This document shows, in pieces, positions 23,893 to 30,707 of a stretch of DNA of 31,523 nt. The DNA lies in assembly GCA_002364555.1 (NCBI GenBank), contig DEYM01000018.1:12087-43609 (forward strand), in the 5' to 3' direction. The DNA comes from Phycisphaerales bacterium UBA3158. Its GTDB lineage: Bacteria > Planctomycetota > Phycisphaerae > Phycisphaerales > SM1A02. Under the pieces are notes generated by a model, which was not told the DNA's origin, ran no database searches, and saw nothing but the letters and a program-made list of their open reading frames with translations. Positions within the stretch are counted from its first letter, which is position 1, and the number at the start of each line of letters is the position of its first letter. A program made the translations under genes and the position numbers.

Positions 23893-25973
23893 GCCCGTAT
23901 CTCCGCCTTGAACGTGCGCTTGAGACAGTCGATCACATCGGGAACATGCGCATCGACCTCCTCGTTCCGGAGCGTTCGATCCTCTTCACGGAACCGGAGT
24001 CTCAGGGTGAGGGACTTGCGGCCCGGCTCGATGCCTTTTCCTCGATACACGGTGATGAACTCGACGGCTTCCATGGCTGGAAGCGTCAGCTGTTCGATCG
24101 CATCGTGGATGTTTCGCCAGTTGACTTCCTCATCGAGGATCACGGAAAGATCCCGCTCGATCGAGGGGAAGGCCGGCTGGGCGTTGACCGTGAAGTCAGG
24201 TGGCCAGTTCGTCATCAACGGGTCGAGGAACAGCTCCGCCGCCATCATGCCCGCATCGAGACCGAAGATGTCGGTTGTTCCCGTCGACAGGCGACCCGCC
24301 CATCCGACGCATGTCTCATTGAAACGGACTTCGCCACCAGGTGAATACCATGAAGGCGCCTTGGTGGGATCGATGTCCACACGAGTACCGGGTCCGCAGA
24401 TGAGTTTCGCCAGTCTTTCCAGGACGCCCCGGAGTGGTCTGAGGTCATCCGATCCGGCGTCAACCAGAAGGGCGATCTGTCTCCTCTCAACTCGTTGCTC
24501 TCCGGTGTCATGGAACGTGGAGCCACGTTCGAAGAGTGAAAGCGATCGGATGCCCTGATCGAAGTTGAACTTTCGAACCCGGAGAAGGCTTGCCAGCACC
24601 GACGGCCTCAGGCAGGGATCGCCGCCGGCACAGGCCTTGCCGACACGCATCGCTGCCTGTCCCTCCTCGAGGAAGGCCGTGGCTTCGCGTTCACCGATGA
24701 GCGTGTGGGTGATCGATTCGACGAAATCGGATCCGACCAGAACGTTCGAGACCGCTCTCCAGCAGTCGACGGCTGGCGGCATGGCGGCCGGTCGAAGTCT
24801 CATGTCCTCCGGCAGATCGATGGCGTCGAACCCATGCATGCGAACGACTTCCTCGATCAGATCCACTTCGCGATCGATATCGCCTCTATGGACCGGTACC
24901 GTCGTAGAGACGATGCCATCCTGCAGGGATGGCTGGAAGCCCAGTCGATCCAGGTAGCCGATCATGGTCTCGTCATCGACGGGCATGCCGATGATCTGTC
25001 GACAGCGTTCCGTCCGCATCGTGACGCAGTGGGGCTCGGGAAGTGGTGCGCCATCCTCGCAGGCGCCTTCGCAGAGTGTCCCGCCAGCCACTTCCAGGAT
25101 CAACTCGATCAGTCGATCCGATGCCGCTGCGACAGCCGCCGGGGAAACCCATCGTTCGAATCGAAATGAGGAATCGCTGCTGATGTTGTGCCTTCGACTG
25201 GTATGTCGAACCGCCACCGGATCGAATGTCGCGGCTTCGACCAGAATGTTTGTGGTGTCATCGGTCACCGCGGTGAGTGCGCCGCCCTTGACTCCAGCGA
25301 GCGCAACGGGTTTGCTGGCATCGGCGATCACCAGTTCACTTCCATCGAGTTCGATCTCCACGGCATCCTCGCCGATGGGAAGGAACCGTTCGCCCGGACG
25401 AGCCATTCGGATGACGACCTGTCCACCATCGAGTTTGTCGAGATCGAAGACATGAGTCGGTTGACCCACTTCGAAGAGAATGAAGTTGGTGGCATCGACA
25501 AGATTGTTTCTGGGGATGTCGCCTCTTGCGACCAGTCGAGAGGAGACATGTGTTGGTGATGGTCGGACCTTGACGTCGCGAATCACCCGGGCCGTGTACA
25601 GCGGACATGCCTCGGGGCACTCGTTGGTGATCCTGATGTGATCATGGATCGAGTCTCCGGCGGCCACTGGTGACGGAGCGGGCGAAATGAGTCTTCGGTT
25701 GGATGCCGCGGCGATCTCCCGAGCCAATCCAAGGTGGCAGGTGCAGTCGCCCCGATTGGAGGTCATCTCGAAATCCTGTCGCACGTCATCCTGGACCTCC
25801 TCGCGTTCCTCCAGCGGAAATCCGGCCTGCGTCAGCAGATCGGCCTGTTCCTGATCAGTGGCGGGTGGGTCGAGGTAGTCGTTAATCCAGGCAACTGAGG
25901 TGTACATGTGGGGCAGCGTATCCGCCTCATGGCCATTGTGTTGAACAAGTGGGGCATCTGAGCCATCTTTCAT
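23889..25973 (-). CDS. pheT: Phenylalanine-tRNA ligase beta subunit, lacking the EMAP-like tRNA-binding domain
   Basis: The 694-residue subunit pairs with PheS to charge tRNA-Phe. After SVAWINDYL and AGFPLEE, the sequence goes at once (about residues 57-70) to MTSNRGDCTCHLGLAREIAAA, so the roughly 110-residue EMAP/OB tRNA-binding fold present in most bacterial PheT (about 790 aa) is missing. The B3/B4 editing region is present (VDATNFILFEVGQPTHVFDLDKL), as are B5 (EVDLIEEVVRMHGF), the synthetase-like core and the C-terminal anticodon-binding domain (FPSIERDLSVILDE to the end). ATG 25973 has GAGG 4 bases upstream but adds 22 residues; ATG 25907 starts at the usual N-terminus (MYTSVAWINDYL) and is possible. 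pheS is not upstream, where a divergent gene lies. Confidence 0.93.
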   Translation of the reverse strand: MKDGSDAPLVQHNGHEADTLPHMYTSVAWINDYLDPPATDQEQADLLTQAGFPLEEREEVQDDVRQDFEMTSNRGDCTCHLGLAREIAAASNRRLISPAPSPVAAGDSIHDHIRITNECPEACPLYTARVIRDVKVRPSPTHVSSRLVARGDIPRNNLVDATNFILFEVGQPTHVFDLDKLDGGQVVIRMARPGERFLPIGEDAVEIELDGSELVIADASKPVALAGVKGGALTAVTDDTTNILVEAATFDPVAVRHTSRRHNISSDSSFRFERWVSPAAVAAASDRLIELILEVAGGTLCEGACEDGAPLPEPHCVTMRTERCRQIIGMPVDDETMIGYLDRLGFQPSLQDGIVSTTVPVHRGDIDREVDLIEEVVRMHGFDAIDLPEDMRLRPAAMPPAVDCWRAVSNVLVGSDFVESITHTLIGEREATAFLEEGQAAMRVGKACAGGDPCLRPSVLASLLRVRKFNFDQGIRSLSLFERGSTFHDTGEQRVERRQIALLVDAGSDDLRPLRGVLERLAKLICGPGTRVDIDPTKAPSWYSPGGEVRFNETCVGWAGRLSTGTTDIFGLDAGMMAAELFLDPLMTNWPPDFTVNAQPAFPSIERDLSVILDEEVNWRNIHDAIEQLTLPAMEAVEFITVYRGKGIEPGRKSLTLRLRFREEDRTLRNEEVDAHVPDVIDCLKRTFKAEIRA

Positions 25974-25986
25974 CGATCCTCTGGGC

Positions 25987-25992
25987 TAGAAT
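25987..25992 (+). promoter_or_regulatory. -10 box TAGAAT six bases before an ATG (leaderless start)
   Basis: TAGAAT ends 6 bases before ATG 25999, so transcription would begin at the start codon. No SD is present before that ATG. The upstream part of this promoter overlaps the pheT 5' end if pheT starts at 25973, which slightly favours the shorter pheT start at 25907. Confidence 0.4.
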
Positions 25993-25998
25993 CGCGGC

Positions 25999-26850
25999 AT
26001 GAGACCACTTCTGATTCTCTTCCTGCCCGTTCTGCTTGGATTGACGAGTTGCAAGCACTCAGTTGCGGTGCCCTTCAACCCGAGTGAGGCTCCGCCAGTC
26101 CGGGCTCCGCTTCCGGGCGACTCGGTCAAGGTTCCGGACGACTTCTCCGTGGACATCACCATCCTCTCTGCCCAGGATGGTTCCGCCGCCGAAACAAGGA
26201 ATGCCAGATACGTCTTGTTCCCGGATGGAACACTCCATTACGCGGCGAGCCCCGGTCGAGGACCAAACACCCTGCCGCCGATCGTGCGACGACTGAATCG
26301 AACGCAGGTGGAAGCCGTGTGGAGTCGAATCCGCCAACTGGGTCTGACCGAGCCGGCCTTCGCTGATCCTGTCAGGAATTTCCGGAAGGTATGGCCTCCG
26401 GTCGAGGGTCGAATCTATCTGTTCGCCTTCACCGGTGGTGGTGACTACTGGAACTTCACCAGAAAGGTCGAGCCTGGAGCGGAACTCGATCCCGCACTGC
26501 TGTCTTTTCTTCGGACCATGGGTTCGCTCGCCTGGGCGCAGGATACGGACATGCTTCCGGTGAAGGTCAAGCCGCGAAGATTCGACTACGGTCCCGATCC
26601 CTACGCGGTCTACCGTGCCAATCAGATGGAGCTTGCAGCCGAGAAGTCGGCTCGGGCCCTGGAAGTCAGAAGGATCGAGGAAGCGCAAGCCGCCCAGGAG
26701 AAGATCATCCAGCAGAAGGCGATCGCTGCTGAAGTTGTCGCGGGCGAGACCAGGCAGCGGGAAGAAGCCGCGGAGAAGGCTCGAGAGACGGAGGCGGAGA
26801 CTTCCGATCCGATGCCGTCCAAGGATGTTCCAGATGAAAAACAACCATAG
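25999..26850 (+). CDS. Lipoprotein of unknown function with C-terminal coiled coil
   Basis: A 283-residue envelope protein I do not recognise. The N-terminus is a lipoprotein signal peptide (MRPLLILFLPVLLGLTSC, Cys18). Residues about 45-185 form an alpha/beta domain: RNARYVLFPDGTLHY, RLNRTQVEAVWSRIRQLGL, GRIYLFAFTGGGDYWNF. Residues about 208-270 are a charged, Ala/Glu/Arg-rich helix that should form a coiled coil, and the last residues are disordered. The domain resembles in layout that of the next lipoprotein, suggesting a divergent pair. It heads a three-gene unit: its end overlaps the next gene by 17 bp. The only promoter sign is TAGAAT directly before the ATG. Confidence 0.75.
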   Translation: MRPLLILFLPVLLGLTSCKHSVAVPFNPSEAPPVRAPLPGDSVKVPDDFSVDITILSAQDGSAAETRNARYVLFPDGTLHYAASPGRGPNTLPPIVRRLNRTQVEAVWSRIRQLGLTEPAFADPVRNFRKVWPPVEGRIYLFAFTGGGDYWNFTRKVEPGAELDPALLSFLRTMGSLAWAQDTDMLPVKVKPRRFDYGPDPYAVYRANQMELAAEKSARALEVRRIEEAQAAQEKIIQQKAIAAEVVAGETRQREEAAEKARETEAETSDPMPSKDVPDEKQP

Positions 26851-27394
26851 TTTCATGGCGATGTGTCTCGTGGCGGCGGCTGTCGTTCTGCAGGGCTGCG
26901 CTTCCAAGTGGGTCGTGCCCGGTGGCCCCGACAGTCCGACCGACGGCATTTCCATGCAGCTGCTGATGGAAGGTCAGGCCCAGCAGCTTGTCCGTTATCG
27001 CTTCAATGGAGAGGGTGTGCTTCTCTTCGCCGGCGGTGTGGATGTCCCCAATGATCGTTTTTCCTGGGAGGGCATGATCCTTCCCAAGTACGGACAGTCC
27101 ATCGCCGAGGCGGTCCGTCGCGGTGGCTGGTTCAAGAATCCACCGACCGGTGATGGCAGTGAATCGGCGACCTGGACAATCAGTGCCTGGAATCGAGCGG
27201 GCACGGGTATTCACTTCACCGTCTACGGGGAAGACGACTCCGTTCGGGAGGTCTACGACATTCTTTCTCGCATCGCTGCGGCCAGGATCGACGGATTCAT
27301 GAAGGAACTGCCCAAGCCGAGTCTCGATCGACAACTTCAGCGCGAGGGGGCGGTTGATTCCGACTCGTCCGGATCATCGGGGACACAACAATGA
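26834..27394 (+). CDS. Second lipoprotein of unknown function
   Basis: A 186-residue lipoprotein: MKNNHSFMAMCLVAAAVVLQGC with Cys22 as the lipid site. The domain after it has YRFNGEGVLLFAGGV, SIAEAVRRGGWFKNPP, TWTISAWNRAGTGIHFTVYGE and a helix VREVYDILSRIAAARIDGF. The order (strand pair with a glycine turn, helix, strand pair, long helix) parallels residues 45-185 of the preceding lipoprotein, so the two may be old duplicates. The C-terminus is Ser/Asp-rich. ATG 26834 has AAGGA (26821-26825) at 8-base spacing inside the previous gene. Its stop overlaps the start of the pseudopilin gene (ATGA). No known family was recognised. Confidence 0.75.
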   Translation: MKNNHSFMAMCLVAAAVVLQGCASKWVVPGGPDSPTDGISMQLLMEGQAQQLVRYRFNGEGVLLFAGGVDVPNDRFSWEGMILPKYGQSIAEAVRRGGWFKNPPTGDGSESATWTISAWNRAGTGIHFTVYGEDDSVREVYDILSRIAAARIDGFMKELPKPSLDRQLQREGAVDSDSSGSSGTQQ

Positions 27395-28176
27395 ATCGAT
27401 CGGGTTTCTCGATGATCGGCATGCTGTTTTCACTGGCATGCATAGCGATACTCATCGCCATCGCCGTTCCATCCATGCGTCAGAGCATGACTGGTCTCAA
27501 GGAGGACGGGGGCAAGGCGGCTGTCAGTGGCTGGGGCATGCAGGATCAGGTTCGTCTCTATGGTCTCATGCAGTCTCTCAATGCGCAGGGCCTTTCATCC
27601 GGCGACGGATATCCGCAGCCAAGCAGGATCACCGGCAGTGGGGATGTATCCGAGGACACGACCGCCAATCTCTACAGCTATCTGGTGATGCAGCGGTACA
27701 TCACTCCCGATCAACTCGTCTCACCGGCCGATTACGTCACCGATCCCGACGATGATTTCGACTGGACGCTCTACAGCCCGCGGGACAAGATCTACTGGGA
27801 TCCTTCCTTCTCTGCGGACCTCTCTGACATCAGCAACGTGTCCTACGCGCACATGCCCATGTATGGGGATCGACTGAAACGCAACTGGGGTTCTGGAATG
27901 AGTCTGCGAAGTTCATTCCCGATCTTCGGCAACCGTGGTCCCCGAGACGGTATCGAGACCCAGGATTCGTATGCATGCTTCGATGGACTCTGGGGTGGCT
28001 ATGTCGCCTTCGGAGATGGCCATGTCGAGTTCCTGAGGTCACCGGCCATGTTCACTGGTGGTCAGGGGATGGGTGACGGTCTGTTCACCATCGACGACGA
28101 GTCCCGCCATGGGGATGCCATTCTGGGTTTCACCTCGAGCATGGGCCCTGACGGACCGGTCCTGCAGTGGGACTGA
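27391..28176 (+). CDS. Type IV pilin-like / type II pseudopilin without Glu5
   Basis: The 261-residue product starts with a class III signal peptide: MNRSG then FSMIGMLFSLACIAILIAIAVP, where prepilin peptidase would cut after Gly5. The mature +5 residue is Gly, where most pilins have Glu; minor tip pseudopilins (GspK) are the known exception. The C-terminal part is large and soluble, rich in Asp, Tyr and Gly, and has GGYVAFGDGHVEFL, close to the GDGHV block of the many planctomycete prepilin-like (DUF1559-type) proteins. No secretin, ATPase or other pilin gene is in the window. Translation is probably coupled to the lipoprotein before it (ATGA). A hairpin at 28210-28233 follows. Confidence 0.8.
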   Translation: MNRSGFSMIGMLFSLACIAILIAIAVPSMRQSMTGLKEDGGKAAVSGWGMQDQVRLYGLMQSLNAQGLSSGDGYPQPSRITGSGDVSEDTTANLYSYLVMQRYITPDQLVSPADYVTDPDDDFDWTLYSPRDKIYWDPSFSADLSDISNVSYAHMPMYGDRLKRNWGSGMSLRSSFPIFGNRGPRDGIETQDSYACFDGLWGGYVAFGDGHVEFLRSPAMFTGGQGMGDGLFTIDDESRHGDAILGFTSSMGPDGPVLQWD

Positions 28177-28187
28177 AGGTCGATCTC

Positions 28188-28199
28188 CACGACGTCGTG
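28188..28199. repeat. Perfect 12-bp palindrome CACGACGTCGTG
   Basis: The palindrome lies 11 bp after the pseudopilin stop, between convergent genes. It may be a dyad site for a dimeric protein or chance. No second copy was noticed in the window. Confidence 0.3.
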
Positions 28200-28209
28200 A
28201 CATGAAACA

Positions 28210-28233
28210 GGCACGGCTTCAGAGAGCCGTGCC
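28210..28233. terminator. Strong hairpin between convergent genes, likely terminator
   Basis: Perfect 9-bp arms GGCACGGCT (28210-28218) and AGCCGTGCC (28225-28233) flank a 6-base loop. It lies 33 bp after the pseudopilin stop and 43 bp before the end of the convergent membrane-protein gene, so it could serve both. No T-run follows on either strand. Confidence 0.6.
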
Positions 28234-28276
28234 CGTTCCTCATGTCCCAAGCCGGAGCGGTTTCCGACTGACGTCT

Positions 28277-28891
28277 CTATTTCCAATCCTTGGGTTTCGT
28301 ATGTTTCGAATCGCCCTCGGCGTATGTTCTCCAACCCTCGACCACTTCCTCTCCACGCTTCTGATCCTCGGCCATTTGGCGGGCACTTTCCACGCTGAAT
28401 GTGGTTGCCGTTCCGTGTGTGCTGTCCATCGCGGGCTTGTTCTGCATGGTTCCCGGTGACGACCATATGTATCCGAAGATGATGATCACGATGAGAATGA
28501 GGATGAAGATCCAGAAGAGGCCACCCCAGCCGCCATCGTCTTCGCTGGCTTCAGCCGCAGCCTGATCGTCCCATGAGAATTCGGTGCCGGGTATGACTGC
28601 CCAGATCACTGCGAAGAACAGCATGATCACGAACGCGATGATCAGGAAGTTGAAGACATGGGATCCGCCCATCGCCGGCCCGACGGGTTCAAGCCAGAGT
28701 CCACCGCCCCAGATGGGCATGAAGAACAGGAAGAAGAGGAACACGAGCCAGAGGCATCCGATGTCCGCCGCGCTGTCGTCGGGTGCAGCTGCACGAGTGG
28801 CATAGGTCGGACGCACTGCCATGGCATAGATGGCACCGAAGACGATGCAGGCGATGATGAAGACGAAGACAAGATCCCAGATCCAGACCAT
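28277..28891 (-). CDS. Membrane protein of unknown function, four TM segments
   Basis: A 204-residue integral membrane protein I cannot name. Hydrophobic segments lie near residues 5-26, 46-62, 79-100 and 124-143. Between the third and fourth is an acidic loop (DDQAAAEASEDDGG); the C-terminal 55 residues are hydrophilic, with AMAEDQK-like and EGWRTYAEGD stretches, and would face one compartment. The ATG has an almost perfect SD (AGGAGG, 5-base spacing), the strongest in the window, which suggests high translation. It is flanked by a convergent pseudopilin gene and by the tRNA-Met gene, with which it shares the minus strand. Confidence 0.75.
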   Translation of the reverse strand: MVWIWDLVFVFIIACIVFGAIYAMAVRPTYATRAAAPDDSAADIGCLWLVFLFFLFFMPIWGGGLWLEPVGPAMGGSHVFNFLIIAFVIMLFFAVIWAVIPGTEFSWDDQAAAEASEDDGGWGGLFWIFILILIVIIIFGYIWSSPGTMQNKPAMDSTHGTATTFSVESARQMAEDQKRGEEVVEGWRTYAEGDSKHTKPKDWK

Positions 28892-28982
28892 GCGTACCTC
28901 CTGATGAAAGGGGTTGCGCCGAATGAGGGATCCTCGACGTTCCTTCCTGTTGCGGTCACGGTACTCAAAGCAACGACACCTT

Positions 28983-29000
28983 GCCTGCCCGGAGGCAGGC
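28983..29000 (-). terminator. Hairpin after tRNA-Met, possible terminator
   Basis: GCCTGCC (28983-28989) and GGCAGGC (28994-29000) pair around a 4-base loop, 28 bases downstream of the tRNA 3' end on the minus strand. No T-run follows. It could equally be a processing signal. Confidence 0.4.
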
Positions 29001-29028
29001 CGTCAGTCGCTTCATCGATGTGGATCAA

Positions 29029-29101
29029 TAGGCTAGGCAGGATTTGAACCTGCGACCAAACGATTATGAGTCGCGTGCTCTGACCGCTGAGCTACTAGCC
29101 C
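29029..29101 (-). tRNA. tRNA-Met (CAT), elongator type
   Basis: The minus strand folds into a 73-base cloverleaf: acceptor GGGCTAG / CTAGCCT with a G1-U72 pair and discriminator A; D-arm GCTC-AGCGGTCA-GAGC; anticodon arm CGCGA-CTCATAA-TCGTT; variable loop TGGTC; T-arm GCAGG-TTCAAAT-CCTGC. The anticodon is CAT. It lacks the three G-C pairs and C1-A72 mismatch of initiator tRNA, and looks like elongator Met; a lysidine-modified tRNA-Ile(CAT) cannot be excluded. The anticodon stem has a G28-U42 pair and a C27-U43 mismatch. CCA is not encoded. Confidence 0.93.
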
Positions 29102-29110
29102 TATGGAGTC

Positions 29111-29116
29111 ATTGTA
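29111..29116 (-). promoter_or_regulatory. Likely -10 box of tRNA-Met (TACAAT)
   Basis: TACAAT on the minus strand lies 9 bases before the mature tRNA 5' end, so the primary transcript would start within a few bases of it. TGCAAC stands 17 bases upstream as a poor -35. The promoter lies at the 3' end of hisN. Confidence 0.45.
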
Positions 29117-29122
29117 GGGTTT

Positions 29123-29953
29123 TTACTGCCAGCGTTGCAGCAGGTCGACCAGTTGGCCGTGCAGATGTCCGTTGCTCGCGATCCCGCGGCATGAGCCGGG
29201 ATCCCCCTCGGCCTCGCCCGCCCAGTCGGTGAAGCGGCCACCAGCCTCCTGGAGTATCGGAATGATCGCGCCGATATCCCATCTCTTCAGTTCGGGCTCA
29301 ACGACGGCATCGACACGCCCCGTGCACAGAAGCAGTTCGCTGTAGCAGTCGTTCCATCCACGTGTACGACGACAGGCATGTCCCAGGGCCACGTAGGCCT
29401 CCGGATAGGCGTGTTCGCGGAAGTAGTCGAATGACGTCGTGCAGACCATGGAATCGGAGAGTGTCTCCGTGCCGGAGACGCGTGTCCGAATCGGCGGGGC
29501 GTCACCTGCCCGGTACCAGGCTCCATGGCCTCGCATGGCCCAGGCTCTCTCATGGATGATCGGGAATTCCATGAGTCCGGCCAGTGCCTGTCCCTGATGC
29601 TCGATACCGATGAGTGTTCCGAAGAGCGGTACTCCATGGACAAACGCGATGGTGCCGTCGATCGGATCAATCACCCAGCGGTAGCCTGTGGTTCCCTGGG
29701 CCTGATCGGCACCGTATTCCTCGCCGATCAGCCCATCCCCCGGAAACAGCTTCTCGATGGCTGCTCGTATGGATGCCTCGGTCTCGCGATCGGCGGTTGT
29801 GACGGGTGATCCATCGGACTTGTCTTCCACGGACCAGCTCCGATCCGTGAAGTAGTGCCTGAGGATGGCGCTTGCCGCATCGACGATGTCGTGTGCGGCG
29901 TCGAGTCTTTGTTCAAGACCCCTGGCGATCTCTTCGTTCATGGGTGTATCCAT
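29123..29953 (-). CDS. hisN: Inositol monophosphatase-family phosphatase, probably histidinol-phosphatase HisN
   Basis: The 276-residue metal-dependent phosphatase belongs to the inositol monophosphatase fold. Metal ligands are visible: GEE (77-79), WVIDPIDGT (93-101, Asp96 and Asp99) and RWDIGA (Asp226). The ending ELKRWDIGAIIPILQEAGGRFTDWAG is typical of the HisN branch that removes phosphate from histidinol phosphate; inositol-1-phosphatase or 3'-phosphoadenosine phosphatase remain possible. The start is ATG 29953, or ATG 29941 four codons on; neither has a good SD. No other his gene is in the window. A possible small membrane peptide lies 67 bp upstream on the same strand. Confidence 0.82.
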   Translation of the reverse strand: MDTPMNEEIARGLEQRLDAAHDIVDAASAILRHYFTDRSWSVEDKSDGSPVTTADRETEASIRAAIEKLFPGDGLIGEEYGADQAQGTTGYRWVIDPIDGTIAFVHGVPLFGTLIGIEHQGQALAGLMEFPIIHERAWAMRGHGAWYRAGDAPPIRTRVSGTETLSDSMVCTTSFDYFREHAYPEAYVALGHACRRTRGWNDCYSELLLCTGRVDAVVEPELKRWDIGAIIPILQEAGGRFTDWAGEAEGDPGSCRGIASNGHLHGQLVDLLQRWQ

Positions 29954-30020
29954 GATCGCAATGGTAGGGCGGTCGCTTCAGCTTCGCATGTTTCATGACT
30001 GGTCAGTGCCGACGTCGTCT

Positions 30021-30128
30021 CTAGGGCTGATCGTGCTGGCTGTTGGTGAGAACTGAGACCAGAAGACAGAGGACCACTCCGCCTATTGCCACCGTGGTGT
30101 AGGTAATGAGAATCGAGCCTAGGAACAT
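30021..30128 (-). CDS. Possible 35-residue single-pass membrane peptide
   Basis: Too short for usual gene calling. ATG 30128 to TAG 30021 encodes MFLGSILITYTTVAIGGVVL, then CLLVSVLTNSQHDQP: one clean membrane segment of about 25 residues and a short polar tail. AAGGCGG stands 6 bases before the ATG, a fair SD. It lies 67 bp upstream of hisN on the same strand. A chance hydrophobic frame of this length is possible; no homologue was recognised. Confidence 0.35.
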   Translation of the reverse strand: MFLGSILITYTTVAIGGVVLCLLVSVLTNSQHDQP

Positions 30129-30285
30129 TGATAGCCGCCTTATCCATGAAGGCCGGTTCGGGGGGCATGCGAAGAGAGACCATGGCAAGAGGTATCGCGA
30201 TCAATTCCGTCATCCAGCGGAATGTGCGTGACAGGCTCATGGACTCGAATTGAATCCACCTGATCCTCTTACAGTACTTTTCACA

Positions 30286-30301
30286 GGTCCCCCGAGGGAC
30301 C
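30286..30301. repeat. Hairpin GGTCCC-N4-GGGACC
   Basis: Perfect 6-bp G/C arms around CCGA in the gene-free stretch. It could end a transcript, though no T-run follows on either strand. Confidence 0.35.
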
Positions 30302-30364
30302 GGCAATCAACATCATCATCCGGATGTGAGAAGTTGCGATCGCACATCCAGGGAGTTCGTGTCG

Positions 30365-30386
30365 GATCGGCTCTCTAGTACCGATC
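30365..30386. repeat. Inverted repeat GATCGG-N10-CCGATC
   Basis: Perfect 6-bp arms (30365-30370 and 30381-30386), 10 bases apart, next to the AT-rich palindrome. Operator-like spacing; regulator unknown. Confidence 0.3.
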
Positions 30387-30406
30387 TCGAACACATACAT
30401 ACTATG

Positions 30407-30439
30407 CGCTTTAAACCACTGTAAATCCAGTGTAAAGCG
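30407..30439. promoter_or_regulatory. AT-rich imperfect palindrome, operator or hairpin
   Basis: Outer arms CGCTTTA (30407-30413) and TAAAGCG (30433-30439) enclose inner arms CACTG (30417-30421) and CAGTG (30428-30432), with a 3-base bulge AAC on the left and a 6-base loop. Twelve base pairs in all. A perfect TTGACA (minus strand) lies 18 bases to the right, so the palindrome covers the place of a -10 box and might be an operator. Confidence 0.4.
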
Positions 30440-30707
30440 TGCGTACGTTCAAAGTTTGTCAAGACACGTTCGATGAATGAACATGAAGAGGTCATGATCC
30501 GACTTGAATTCCTATCCATTCATCACTCATCTCCGGTCGGATGCATGGAGATATCGATCACATGGAGAGCCGGTGAGAAGCTCGTCGTGTTGAGTGTTCC
30601 GTTCATTGCGATCGATGTCGCCCGCATTGGCCGGAAAGCCATCTGACTTCCATCTTGTCTGGATCAGCTGCGATCACATTATCAGGATACGTCTCGGCCG
30701 ACGGCCA

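Larger units (their letters stand above)
30129..30707. other. Gene-free region with several inverted repeats
   Basis: No coding frame in these 579 bp has convincing features. The stretch 30390-30480 is markedly richer in A and T than its surroundings and holds an imperfect palindrome; two further perfect stems lie at 30286-30301 and 30365-30386. On the minus strand TTGACA (30462-30457) is a perfect -35 hexamer, but TACACT follows only after 22 bases. The region could hold promoters for the minus-strand genes below it, or a structured RNA. Confidence 0.5.

Noticed and set aside
29938..30306. A 122-codon minus-strand frame covering the start of hisN and the gap before it
   Set aside because: No domain, no consistent codon bias, and it overlaps hisN in the wrong frame. 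Only the 35-codon frame within its span is kept as a weak candidate.
30407..30439. An integron attC site or CRISPR repeat at the AT-rich palindrome
   Set aside because: No attC core-site pair could be matched, no integrase or cas gene is present, and the element occurs once.
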